NCBI RefSeq assembly: GCF_009674665.1
Contig: NZ_WKJD01000021.1
Span: forward strand, 1-64,000
Direction: 5' to 3'
DNA length: 64,000 nucleotides
Source of the DNA: Agromyces kandeliae
GTDB taxonomy: Bacteria > Actinomycetota > Actinomycetes > Actinomycetales > Microbacteriaceae
Shown: positions 15,893-24,603 of the stretch, piece after piece
Layout of the letters: every line of letters starts with the position of its first letter
Numbering within the stretch: the stretch's first letter is position 1
Position numbers and translations under genes: made by a program
The notes under the pieces: model-generated
The model's input: only the letters and a program-made list of their open reading frames with translations
The model's database searches: none
Told to the model about the DNA's origin: nothing

Positions 15893-17989
15893 CTACGGGA
15901 TGGTGACGGTCGCGACTGCCGACACGTTCCCTGCCCCGTCGGTCGCCCGGTACTGGACGTCGACGCTCTTCCTGCCGTTGAACTTCACCGGCGCGGTGTA
16001 CTGGGTCCAGTTGGTGGCGCCCGCGGTGCGGTACTGGATCGAACTCACGCCGGAGGCGTCATCGATGGCCGTGAGGGTGAGGGTTCGTCCGTCGACGGAC
16101 GCGGAGACGACTGGCGGCGTGGTGTCGGCGGGAGGGGTGATGCCTTCCGCGTACAGCTTCCATTCCTGCGTGCCGTTGTCCGCGTATGTCGCGAGGCTGA
16201 GCGGTGCCCCGTTCGAACCGCCGGTGAGGTAGAGCGACGAGTTCGCGGTGGACTGGAAGCGCACGTGGTCCCCCGTCGTCGGCACGATGTTCCAGAGCCC
16301 GCCGGCCACGTCGTCGACCCACTGCCCGATCGAGGCGCCGGTGTATGCACTGCCGCCCCAGATCGCGGCCGCGCGGCCGCCCGACTTGTTGAGGAGCGTG
16401 GCGGCGCCGTCGTCCTTGGTGACGACGTGCCAGTACTGGGTGTCCGCAACGGACGTGGCACCGAAGGCCTCGAGGCGAACGTCCGCGGCGTCGCCGTTGC
16501 CGATGTTTGCGTCGGTGATGTTCCCCCCGGTGCCGATCACCTGGCCGCTGGCGCGGTTCACGACGCTGTAGTACGGCCCTGCGGAGCGACCGAGGTCGAC
16601 GTGGCCGAAGCGAATGGTCGACGGGGTCGTCGCCCCCTCCCACGCCGCCTGCAGGATGACGATCCGCCCGGTGGCCTGGTCGTACTGGAGGTTGCGCGAG
16701 TACCCGCCCGGCATCGTGGTCTGGAATTGCGTCCAGACGCCGTCGCTCGCACCTGACGTGTTGACCCAGATGTCGCCGCTGCCGGCTGCGTTGTAGACGA
16801 GCCTGCCGTCCGGCAGAGCCTTGAGCACGGGGCTGCCGCCCCACGTGAGGCCCCGTGATCCTGGCGCGAACGGGAGATCTCCCTGTTGGCCGTTGGCGAG
16901 GCTGATCTCCCGGCCGTTCGGGTCGCCGTCGGCGTAGAAGGCGAGCGGGTCGTCGACCATCTTGAATCGGACGCTTGCTCCGCCTCCGAAGTACTCGAAG
17001 GTGAGCATCCATTTTCCGTCGGTCGTCGGGGCCACGTAGGCCATGCCGGGCCGACCCCCGCCGATCTGCTGTGCGCCGTTCCAGTTGAACGTGTCGCCCG
17101 AGACGTCGACGATCGGTCCGCTCCATGCGGCGCTCGCGCCATCCCACGTCCGGTGCGCGAGGATCTGCGCGCCCGAGTCGGGAGCCGTCGCGTTGTTCGG
17201 GTCGAGCGTGGGGACGCCGGTGCCGGCATTCATCCCAAGGTAGTCGTTCTCGTCGGAGTAGTAGGCGATCAGCTGGCCGTCGCGTGCCATCAGGTGGGGT
17301 TCCCACACGGGGTCGATCTGCGCGTACTGGTTCGCGTCGGCGATGTTCGTGCCGGTGGCCCCGGCCGAACCGCCTTGCCATCCGCCCTTCGCGATGATGT
17401 TCTCCAGCTCCCACGTCGTGCCTTGGTCGGTGCTGGAGTACAGCGCGATGGCGATGTCGGAGCGGTCGCCGTCGTTGTTCGGCACCCAGTTCGGATCGGC
17501 GGCCGTGTGCTCGAGGTAGTAGTGGTCGTCGCCGGAAACGACGCTCGCGAGGAGCAGCGTGCCGGCGGCGAGGCTCCCGACGTCCTCGGGGAGCACGTAC
17601 AGGTTGGGGTTGGTCCAGTTGCTGATGTAGGGGTCGTACTGGGGGTCACTCGAGACGTAGGCGGGCGCTTCGACCTCGGTGAGGTGCTGCCAGCTGTCGC
17701 CGTGGTCGTCGCTGACGTAGATCGGCAGCGTCTGGCCGTCCGCACTTCCGGAACTCGGGACGATGGACCGCTCGAACGACGCGACGATGCGGCCGCTGGG
17801 AAGCTGGACCGACTTGGGATAGATCGCGCAGTTGCCGAGGCCCTTCAGGCAGTCCGTCCCGCTCGGCAGTTGGTACAGCACACCCGGGGTCGGGGTGTAC
17901 GCCTGGGCGACGACCGGCGTGAACAGCAGGGCGGATGCGAGTGCTGCGGCCGTGCCTGCCCGGAACCGTTTCATCGTCTTCGATGACAT
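15893..17989 (-). CDS. Secreted BNR-fold (GH93-like) glycosidase with ricin-type lectin domain (paralogue)
   Basis: This 698-residue paralogue of the protein at 13533 has the same order: a signal peptide ending in VVAQA, a propeller catalytic region, a ricin-like trefoil (YYSVVNRASGQVIGTGGN, then SIGQWVDDVAGGLW) and a short C-terminal Ig/fibronectin-like domain. Its tail differs, ending in a segment with QYRTAGATNWTQY and RATDGAGNVSAVA repeats typical of adhesion-like modules. The ATG at 17989 is preceded by AAGGAGAG. The operator at 18033 lies 44 bp upstream, in the region divergent from lacI. It probably attacks arabinan or a related plant polymer outside the cell. Confidence 0.76.
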   Translation of the reverse strand: MSSKTMKRFRAGTAAALASALLFTPVVAQAYTPTPGVLYQLPSGTDCLKGLGNCAIYPKSVQLPSGRIVASFERSIVPSSGSADGQTLPIYVSDDHGDSWQHLTEVEAPAYVSSDPQYDPYISNWTNPNLYVLPEDVGSLAAGTLLLASVVSGDDHYYLEHTAADPNWVPNNDGDRSDIAIALYSSTDQGTTWELENIIAKGGWQGGSAGATGTNIADANQYAQIDPVWEPHLMARDGQLIAYYSDENDYLGMNAGTGVPTLDPNNATAPDSGAQILAHRTWDGASAAWSGPIVDVSGDTFNWNGAQQIGGGRPGMAYVAPTTDGKWMLTFEYFGGGASVRFKMVDDPLAFYADGDPNGREISLANGQQGDLPFAPGSRGLTWGGSPVLKALPDGRLVYNAAGSGDIWVNTSGASDGVWTQFQTTMPGGYSRNLQYDQATGRIVILQAAWEGATTPSTIRFGHVDLGRSAGPYYSVVNRASGQVIGTGGNITDANIGNGDAADVRLEAFGATSVADTQYWHVVTKDDGAATLLNKSGGRAAAIWGGSAYTGASIGQWVDDVAGGLWNIVPTTGDHVRFQSTANSSLYLTGGSNGAPLSLATYADNGTQEWKLYAEGITPPADTTPPVVSASVDGRTLTLTAIDDASGVSSIQYRTAGATNWTQYTAPVKFNGRKSVDVQYRATDGAGNVSAVATVTIP

Positions 17990-18032
17990 GAGCTCTCCTT
18001 CGAGTCCGACTCGTTCGGGCAACGTAGCATTA

Positions 18033-18048
18033 ATGTTGCCGGTAACAT
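18033..18048. promoter_or_regulatory. LacI-type operator between BNR-hydrolase and lacI genes
   Basis: ATGTTGCCGGTAACAT is an almost perfect 16-bp palindrome, the best of the four sites in this regulon. It can control the hydrolase at 17989 and possibly the divergent regulator. Confidence 0.72.
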
Positions 18049-18168
18049 AGCGTGTTTCGCCGGAGCATCGTCGCGCTCGAACGAATGAGCCTCGGCCCGG
18101 TCGCACGACGTGACGCGGCCCTGCGCGGGCGCGGGTACCGTGGGGTACGAGGACAGCACGGAGGAGCG

Positions 18169-19284
18169 ATGGCCATCGAGGAGCACGGAAGCGAGCCGGA
18201 GGCCGTTCCCGGCGGCGAAGCGACCACCGGGCCGCGAGTGGCGCGCTCGACGCTGCGGAGGGTCTCGGCCGGTCGCGCAGGTCGAGCGGCGACCATCTAC
18301 GACGTCGCCCTCGCCGCCGGAGTCTCGCACCAGACCGTGACGCGGTACCTGAACGGTTTCGCCGGAATCCGGCCCGCCACCCGGGAACGCGTCGAGAAGG
18401 CGCTCAAGGAGCTCGACTACCGACCGAACCTCGCGGCGCGAGCCCTGAACTCGGGCCGCTCGCAGCGCGTCGGTGCGATCACCCACGAACTCGACCAGTT
18501 CGGCCCGAGCAAGATCCTGCAGGGGGCGACGACCGCGGCTCGGGATGCGGGCTTCGTGCTCGACATCGTGACGGTCGACCTCGCCCGCCCTGACGTGCTG
18601 AACGAAGCCATCGAGATGCTGCGTCGCCACGACCTCGCCGGCGTTCTGGTCATGTCATCGACCGACACGATGTCCGAAGCACTGGCGACGGCGGACTTCG
18701 GAGTGCCGGTCTATCTCGGCGCTGAGCCGGACGACACGAGCGGCACGGACCCGTCCGAACTGACCCAGTTCGGTTTCCCGGCGCTGTTCGATCACCTGGT
18801 GGGTCTCGGACATCACACGTTCCTGCACGTCGCCGGGCCGGCGGAATGGTCTGCCGCGCGAAACCGTTCGCGCGCCTACTCGACCGCGCTCGCCGCCCGC
18901 GGGCTCTCGTCGGCCGGCGTGCTCCGGGGCGACTGGTCGGCGCGCTCGGGTTATGAGGCGGTGATGGCTGCTCCCGACCTCGCCGGTGCCACCGCCATCG
19001 TCGCAGCGAACGACCAGATGGCGCTGGGCGCGATCCTCGCCCTCACGGAGCGAGGTCTGCGGGTCCCGGAGGATGTCAGCGTCGCCGGCGTCGACGACAT
19101 CCCTGAGGCGGCGTACTTCTCGCCTCCGCTGACGACGCTCCGCGTCGACTTCGCAGCGCAGGGGCGGGCGGCGTTCTCGACGCTCCTCGACCGGATCAGG
19201 GGCGAGGCGCACGCGCTCGAACCCGCCTTGCATGCCGACCTGATCGTGCGTCGGTCGACGGCGCGGGCGCCCGGCCCCGAGTGA
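18169..19284 (+). CDS. LacI-family regulator of the BNR-hydrolase genes
   Basis: This 371-residue protein has a 40-residue Ala/Gly/Glu-rich N-terminal extension. The helix-turn-helix ATIYDVALAAGVSHQTVTR follows, then the hinge region LAARALNSGRSQ and an effector domain ending in VAGVDDIPEAAYFSPPLTTL. The ATG at 18169 has GAGGAGCG upstream; an earlier TTG at 18052 would place the start inside the operator region. It is a clear paralogue of the LacI protein at 28309, with the same recognition helix VSHQTV. Shared operator sequences therefore suggest overlapping regulons. Confidence 0.86.
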   Translation: MAIEEHGSEPEAVPGGEATTGPRVARSTLRRVSAGRAGRAATIYDVALAAGVSHQTVTRYLNGFAGIRPATRERVEKALKELDYRPNLAARALNSGRSQRVGAITHELDQFGPSKILQGATTAARDAGFVLDIVTVDLARPDVLNEAIEMLRRHDLAGVLVMSSTDTMSEALATADFGVPVYLGAEPDDTSGTDPSELTQFGFPALFDHLVGLGHHTFLHVAGPAEWSAARNRSRAYSTALAARGLSSAGVLRGDWSARSGYEAVMAAPDLAGATAIVAANDQMALGAILALTERGLRVPEDVSVAGVDDIPEAAYFSPPLTTLRVDFAAQGRAAFSTLLDRIRGEAHALEPALHADLIVRRSTARAPGPE

Positions 19285-20556
19285 TCAGAGCGGTCCGGTC
19301 GGGCTGGTGTGCGCCTCGCGCACGCCGAGCGCTTCCAGGTACTCGTTCGAGAACACGCCGGTCGGGTCGAGTTCCCGGAAGAGCGAGCGCGCGAGCGGAA
19401 GGCGCGGGTACGCAGCCGCGATCCGGTCGGCGTCGAACGCGTGCCACTTGCCCCAGTGCGGGCGGACGTCGAAGGGAGCGAGCACCTGCTCGATGCGCGG
19501 AAGCAGGGCGCGGACGGCGTCCTCGTCCCGGGCCCAGGTGAAGTGGATCCCGACGCTGTCGCGCCCCGAGGCGGGACCGAGCCAACTGTCGTCCGCGGCG
19601 ATCGTGCGCACTTCGGTGATGATCAGGTGGGGGTCGATCTCGGCCGCGAGTCCTCGCACCGCCGCGATCGCCGCCGCCGCGCGCGTGCGAGCCACGAAGT
19701 ACTCGGACTGGATCTCCTCACCGAACGACGGCGTCTCCTCGAGGCGGAAGTGCGGCATCCGCAGCAGCCACGGCCCCTCACTGCCGTCCTGCGGCGTCCA
19801 GCTCCGCTGATCGAACCGCTCGTCGGGCTCGGCCTCCCGCGTCGTCGCCAACACGGAGTCGTCGAACGAGGCGTCGGCGCGCTGCTTCACGAGCACCCGT
19901 TCGACCGAGGGCGAGCCCCAGTGGGTGAACAGGCTCACGCTCGTGCCGCTCGCCGTGACCTCGTCGAACCGCTCCGCGAGCACGCCCCAGTCCAGGCCGA
20001 TGTGAAGCCGTTGACGGACCCGGTACGACGGCTGGACCGCGAGTTCGATCCTCGTGACGATGCCGTAGGCCCCGAGCCCGACGAGGAACCCTCCGAATCG
20101 CCAGTCGTCCGATTCGACGCGCTGCAGCGCGCCCGCGGCATCCACGAACTCGATCGCCCGCACGGCGTCTGCGAGCATCGGGAGCCGGTCGCCTGAGCCG
20201 TGCGTGCCGGTCGACATCGCCCCGGCGACCGAGATGTGGGGCAGCGAGCCCATGTTGTGCAGGGCCAGCCCGTGCTCCTCGAGCCAGAGCGCGAGCTCCC
20301 CGTAGCGGATGCCGGCGCCGACCGAGACGCGGTCACCGCCGCCGAGCACGCGCGGCGCCGGCGGGACGTCGAGGACGGAGACGAGCGTTCCGGCGGAGTC
20401 GGCGATCTCGTTGAACGAGTGCCTCGTGCCGAGCGCGCGGACGGGGCCCGGTCGGCTCCGGAGGACTTCCTGCACCTCCGGCACGGACTGCGCCGCGATG
20501 AGGCGGCGGGCCCCGAAGCGATGCGTCCCCGACCAGGTCTCGCCGACATCGGTCAT
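19285..20556 (-). CDS. FAD-dependent alditol oxidase (AldO/xylitol oxidase-like)
   Basis: This 423-residue VAO-family flavoprotein has RHSF with His46 at the position of the covalent-FAD histidine of Streptomyces alditol oxidase. It also has VAGAMSTGTHGSG, with the active-site Ser in STGTH. C-terminal HLIITEVRTI (Glu and Arg) and PHWGKWHAF (Lys) match the polyol-binding residues. It would oxidise a sugar alcohol to an aldose with H2O2 release. The ATG overlaps the GH42 stop as ATGA, making it the last gene of the ABC-galactosidase operon. A D-arabinono-lactone-type oxidase is the alternative. Confidence 0.82.
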   Translation of the reverse strand: MTDVGETWSGTHRFGARRLIAAQSVPEVQEVLRSRPGPVRALGTRHSFNEIADSAGTLVSVLDVPPAPRVLGGGDRVSVGAGIRYGELALWLEEHGLALHNMGSLPHISVAGAMSTGTHGSGDRLPMLADAVRAIEFVDAAGALQRVESDDWRFGGFLVGLGAYGIVTRIELAVQPSYRVRQRLHIGLDWGVLAERFDEVTASGTSVSLFTHWGSPSVERVLVKQRADASFDDSVLATTREAEPDERFDQRSWTPQDGSEGPWLLRMPHFRLEETPSFGEEIQSEYFVARTRAAAAIAAVRGLAAEIDPHLIITEVRTIAADDSWLGPASGRDSVGIHFTWARDEDAVRALLPRIEQVLAPFDVRPHWGKWHAFDADRIAAAYPRLPLARSLFRELDPTGVFSNEYLEALGVREAHTSPTGPL

Positions 20557-22571
20557 CCGTCCGCGTCCGTCGGGACGATCGCGACGCCCTGCGGAGGGAG
20601 GACGAGCCCGGGGGCGTTCGAGCCGGAGAGCAGGTCGGTCCCCGCCAAGTTGAGTTCGGCGTCGTCACCGCCGTGGTTGATGATCACGACGTACTCGCCG
20701 CGACGGACGACCTCGAGCGCTCCGCCCGTGCCAACCGGGTCGGGGCGTGCGATGCCGGCATCCTCGAGGATGGCGGCGGCCAGGCGTGCCAGCGCGTCCG
20801 GCTCGGGCAGCGTCGCGACGTACCATCCAGCACCGCCGCCGGAGGCGCGCCGGGTGACCGCGGGCCAACCGGAGAGCGCCCCCTCGGTGAACGTCGCCCG
20901 CGCCTCCGCGTCGTCGAGTCGGACGAACTCCGCCCACGTCGCGCCGAGCACATCGCCGCCGAGCACGTCGCCCGTGATCGGGACGGGCGGGGCGTCGCCC
21001 TCCCCGGTCGCTCGCAGGTCGGGCGCAGCGGGTGGCGCGAACTCCTCGATGCGGATGCCGAGCGCTTCGCGAAGCGGCGCGCCGAGGTACCCGCCGAGGC
21101 GGATGTGCAGGTGCTCGTCGGTGATCGCCGTGCCGAACCCGGCGACCAGCGTGCCGCCGGATCGCGCGAAGGCGGCGAGGTTCTCGACCTGTGCGTCGGT
21201 GGCCACGAAGTGGGCGGGCGCGACGACGAGTCGGTAGCCCGACAGGTCGGCCTCGGCTCGGACGAAGTCGACCGTCACGCCGAGCGAGCTGAGCGCACGG
21301 TGCCACGCGAAGAGGACCTCGAGGTACGAGACGGTGGTCGGCGAGGCCGGCTGCTCGATCGCCCACCAGCTGTCCCAGTCCATCGCGATGGCGACCTGGG
21401 CCGGCACGCGGCTGCCCTCGAGGCCGACCTGATCCGCGGAGAGCCGCTGGAGCTCGGCGCCCAGTGCTTCGATCTCGCGCCACACGCGGGTGTCAGTGCC
21501 GCCGTGCGGGACCATCCCGGAGTGGAACTTCTCGGATCCTGCCTCGGACTGCCGCCACTGGAAGAAGAGCACCCCGTCCGCGCCGCGCGCGACCGCTTGG
21601 TACGACCAGGCGCGCATCATGCCGGGCGCCTTCGGCGCGTTCCGTGCCCGCCAGTTCACGGCGCTCGGCGCCTGTTCCATGAGTATCCACGGCGCGCCGC
21701 CGCCGAGCGAGCGCATGAGGTCGCGGACCATCGCGGCGTACGCCGCGGAGTTCGGATCGGCCGGATCCGGATAGGTGTCGTCCGAGACGACGTCCACCTT
21801 GGGCGCCCACTTCCAGTAGTCGACCGGCTTGAAGAAGCCCATGAAGTTGGTGGTGATCGGCACGTCCGACAAGGCGCGGATGACCTCGACCTCGGCGTCG
21901 TAGCAGGCGAGCAGTTCGTCGCTGGAGAACCGGTCGAAGTCGAGCAACTGGGTCGGGTTCCGGAAGGTCGGCGCCGCGCGCGGCGGCTCGATCTCGTCGA
22001 ACGCGTCGTACCGTTGCGACCAGAAGGCGGTGCCCCAGGCCCGGTTGAGCTCCTCGATGGAGCCGTATCGCGCCTCGAGCCAGGTGCGGAAGGCCGCGGC
22101 GGAGACGTCGCAGTAGCACCGGCTCACGTGGCATCCGTACTCGTTGTTGACGTGCCACAGTTCCAGCGCGGGATGGTCGGCGTAGCGTTCAACCATCCGC
22201 TCGACCAGCCGCCGCGCGTGCTCGCGGTAGACGGGTGAGCTCGGGCAGTACTGCTGGCGGCTGCCGACCGCCAGGCGCACGCCGTCCTCCGTGACGGGCA
22301 GCGTCTCCGGGTGCCGCTTCGCCAGCCACGGCGGCGGCGACGCGGTGGCCGTCGCCAGGTCGACTCGGATACCGCCGGCGTGCAGGGTGTCGAGCACGTC
22401 GTCGAGCCATCCGAAGTCGTACTCGCCCGGGCGTGGTTCGAGTCTCGCCCACGAGAACACGGCCACCGTGGCGAGGCTGATGCCGCCGCGCTGCATGAGC
22501 TGGACGTCGCTGTCCCAGACGTCGCGAGGCCACTGCTCGGGGTTGTAGTCGCCGCCGTACCAGATCGTCAT
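20553..22571 (-). CDS. Beta-galactosidase, GH42
   Basis: This 672-residue cytoplasmic GH42 enzyme starts with the typical YGGDYNPEQW. The acid/base Glu is in WHVNNEYG (about residue 143) and the nucleophile Glu in ILMEQAPS (about 300). A Cys pair in CHVSRCYC lies in the zinc-site region of this family. The trimerisation and C-terminal domains are intact. It follows the permease at 22624 by 52 bp. With the other GH42 at 26005 it should hydrolyse imported galacto-oligosaccharides. Confidence 0.9.
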   Translation of the reverse strand: MTIWYGGDYNPEQWPRDVWDSDVQLMQRGGISLATVAVFSWARLEPRPGEYDFGWLDDVLDTLHAGGIRVDLATATASPPPWLAKRHPETLPVTEDGVRLAVGSRQQYCPSSPVYREHARRLVERMVERYADHPALELWHVNNEYGCHVSRCYCDVSAAAFRTWLEARYGSIEELNRAWGTAFWSQRYDAFDEIEPPRAAPTFRNPTQLLDFDRFSSDELLACYDAEVEVIRALSDVPITTNFMGFFKPVDYWKWAPKVDVVSDDTYPDPADPNSAAYAAMVRDLMRSLGGGAPWILMEQAPSAVNWRARNAPKAPGMMRAWSYQAVARGADGVLFFQWRQSEAGSEKFHSGMVPHGGTDTRVWREIEALGAELQRLSADQVGLEGSRVPAQVAIAMDWDSWWAIEQPASPTTVSYLEVLFAWHRALSSLGVTVDFVRAEADLSGYRLVVAPAHFVATDAQVENLAAFARSGGTLVAGFGTAITDEHLHIRLGGYLGAPLREALGIRIEEFAPPAAPDLRATGEGDAPPVPITGDVLGGDVLGATWAEFVRLDDAEARATFTEGALSGWPAVTRRASGGGAGWYVATLPEPDALARLAAAILEDAGIARPDPVGTGGALEVVRRGEYVVIINHGGDDAELNLAGTDLLSGSNAPGLVLPPQGVAIVPTDADG

Positions 22572-22623
22572 CGTCGCGTCTCCTCGAATGCAGGTTCCGG
22601 TTGTCTTGGGGAAGTCCGCAGCG

Positions 22624-23547
22624 TCATCCCTTCACGCTCCCTGTGGCGAGCCCGGACTGCCAGTAGCGCTGCAGGAACAGGAACGCGATGATCAGCGGCA
22701 CGATCGAGATGAACGAGCCGGTGATCACGGTGGAGAACAGCGCCTGAGATCCGCCTCCGGCGTTCGCGGCGGCCTGCAGCTGGGCGAGGCCGACCGTGAT
22801 CGGGTAGAGATCCGAGCTGTTGAGCATGATCAGGGGCAGGAAGTAGTTGTTCCAGGTCCCCACGAGGGCGAACAGGAAGACGGTCACGAGCGCCGGGCCG
22901 AGCAGTCGCAACCCGACCTGCCAGAAGATGCGGAACTCCCCCGCGCCGTCGACGCGGGCCGCCTCGATGAGCTCGTCGGGGATCGCGTCGGCCGAGTACA
23001 CCCGCATCAGGTAGACGCCGAACGGGCTCACCAGCGAGGGGATGATGATCGCCCACGGGGTGTTGGTCAGTCCTGCCTGCGAGAACAACAGGTAGGTCGG
23101 CAGCGCGAGCGCGGTCAGGGGGATCATGATCGCACCGAGCGTCGCGCTGAACAGTGCCTTCCTGCCGGGGAAGTCGTACTTCGCGAACGCGTAGCCCGCC
23201 ATGGCCGACAGCAGCGTCGCGCCGACCGCCGCAGCACCGGCGTACAGGACGGTATTCAGGAGCCAGCGGGTGAAGATCCCGCCGCGAACCGTGAACAGGG
23301 TCTGCAGGTTCTCGAAGAACGAGAAGTCGCCGCCGAACCAGAGCCCGAACGTCGTGAACAGCGCCTGGTTGTCCTTCGTCGACGAGACGAGGAGCCACCA
23401 GAGCGGCAGGATGAAGTACGCGACGCCCAGCCAGAGCAGCACCGTGAGCAGCGAGCTCCGACGCTTCTCCGGGTCGAAGGCCTTGGCACGGCGGGCTCGC
23501 TTCGGGGCGCCGACGGTGACCGCGGCGCGGGTCTCGAGGGAGGTCAT
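22624..23547 (-). CDS. Carbohydrate ABC transporter permease (CUT1, MalG type)
   Basis: This 307-residue inner-membrane protein has six hydrophobic segments. The cytoplasmic EAA loop ELIEAARVDGAGEFRIFW lies near residue 200, where the ATPase docks. The ATG at 23547 overlaps the upstream permease stop as ATGA. The operon has no ATPase gene, as usual for actinobacterial CUT1 importers that share an MsiK-type ATPase encoded elsewhere. Confidence 0.88.
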   Translation of the reverse strand: MTSLETRAAVTVGAPKRARRAKAFDPEKRRSSLLTVLLWLGVAYFILPLWWLLVSSTKDNQALFTTFGLWFGGDFSFFENLQTLFTVRGGIFTRWLLNTVLYAGAAAVGATLLSAMAGYAFAKYDFPGRKALFSATLGAIMIPLTALALPTYLLFSQAGLTNTPWAIIIPSLVSPFGVYLMRVYSADAIPDELIEAARVDGAGEFRIFWQVGLRLLGPALVTVFLFALVGTWNNYFLPLIMLNSSDLYPITVGLAQLQAAANAGGGSQALFSTVITGSFISIVPLIIAFLFLQRYWQSGLATGSVKG

Positions 23548-24509
23548 GAGGGGGTCTCCGTCTCGGTCAGTGCCCGTCGTTCGCGTCGCTCGGTTGCCAG
23601 CTGGAACGCGTAGGACAGCACGGCGATCACGATTCCGAGGAGGAACGCGATCGAGGCGGCGTAGTTCAGTTCGCGGTTCTGGAAGGCGAGGTTGTAGGCG
23701 TAGTAGTTCGGGGTGAACGACCGGGTGATCGCGTCGGGTGCGATCGCGTTGAGCAGGCTGGGCTCGGCGAACAGCTGGAACGTTCCGATGATCGAGAAGA
23801 TCACGGTGAGGATGATCGCCGGGCGGATCGCGGGGATCTTGATGCTCCACGCGATCCGGAACTGTCCGGCACCGTCGATCTCGGCCGCCTCGTACAGGTC
23901 GCTCGGAATCGCCCGGAGGGCGGCGTACATGATGATCATGTTGTAGCCGACGAACTCCCAGGTGACGATGTTCATCATCGAGCCGAGGATGTTCCCTGCG
24001 GACAGGAAGTCGGGCGTTCCCCAGCCGACCGCACGCGCGACCTGGGCGAGGGGTCCGAAGTCCGGCCCGTACAGGTAGCCCCACATCAGGGTGGCGACGA
24101 CCGCGGGCACGGCGTACGGCATGAACACGAGCAGTCGGACGCCCTTCGCGCCGCGCGCGCGGCCGCTGTCGAGCGCGAGCGCGAAGAGGAGTGCGAGGCC
24201 GAGCATGATCGGGACCTGGACGATGAAGAACAGGCCCATGCGCAGGAGGCTTCCGATGAACGCGGAGTCCTGGATGGCGCGGATGTAGTTGGCGAACCAC
24301 GCGAACTGCTCGCCGCCGATCAGCTTGCTCTCGAAGAGGCTCAGGTAGCCGGCGTACATGAGCGGGATGACGAGCATCGTGAGGAAGACGAGGAAGAACG
24401 GGAGGATGAACAGGTAGGCCGCGCGGTTCTGCCTGCGCTTGTTCGCGTTGCCTCGTCGAGCTGGAGCTGTTGGGTGGCGCTCGGCGGCGAGCGCCGGTGA
24501 CTGCGACAC
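23544..24509 (-). CDS. Carbohydrate ABC transporter permease (CUT1, MalF type)
   Basis: This 321-residue protein has six hydrophobic segments and the EAA loop DLYEAAEIDGAGQFRIAW. The chosen start is GTG at 24509 (MSQSPAL), preceded by AGTGAGGACC; the open frame extends further upstream without a convincing ribosome site. A basic segment (RRGNANKRRQNR) precedes the first helix. It pairs with the permease at 22624 and the binding protein at 24604. Confidence 0.85.
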   Translation of the reverse strand: MSQSPALAAERHPTAPARRGNANKRRQNRAAYLFILPFFLVFLTMLVIPLMYAGYLSLFESKLIGGEQFAWFANYIRAIQDSAFIGSLLRMGLFFIVQVPIMLGLALLFALALDSGRARGAKGVRLLVFMPYAVPAVVATLMWGYLYGPDFGPLAQVARAVGWGTPDFLSAGNILGSMMNIVTWEFVGYNMIIMYAALRAIPSDLYEAAEIDGAGQFRIAWSIKIPAIRPAIILTVIFSIIGTFQLFAEPSLLNAIAPDAITRSFTPNYYAYNLAFQNRELNYAASIAFLLGIVIAVLSYAFQLATERRERRALTETETPS

Positions 24510-24563
24510 GATGGTCCTCACTTCGCTGTGATCGGACCGGCGGTTCCCGCCGGCGGGGTGGGT

Positions 24564-24598
24564 CGGGGCGCCCGTCGTGGGGGTCGACGGGCGCCCCG
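24564..24598 (-). terminator. Intercistronic stem-loop between binding protein and permease genes
   Basis: A 14-bp perfect stem (24564-24577 with 24585-24598) has a seven-base loop and starts 5 bp after the binding-protein stop codon. It has the same placement as the hairpin at 4199, suggesting differential expression of the binding protein. Confidence 0.6.
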
Positions 24599-24603
24599 CG
24601 GGC

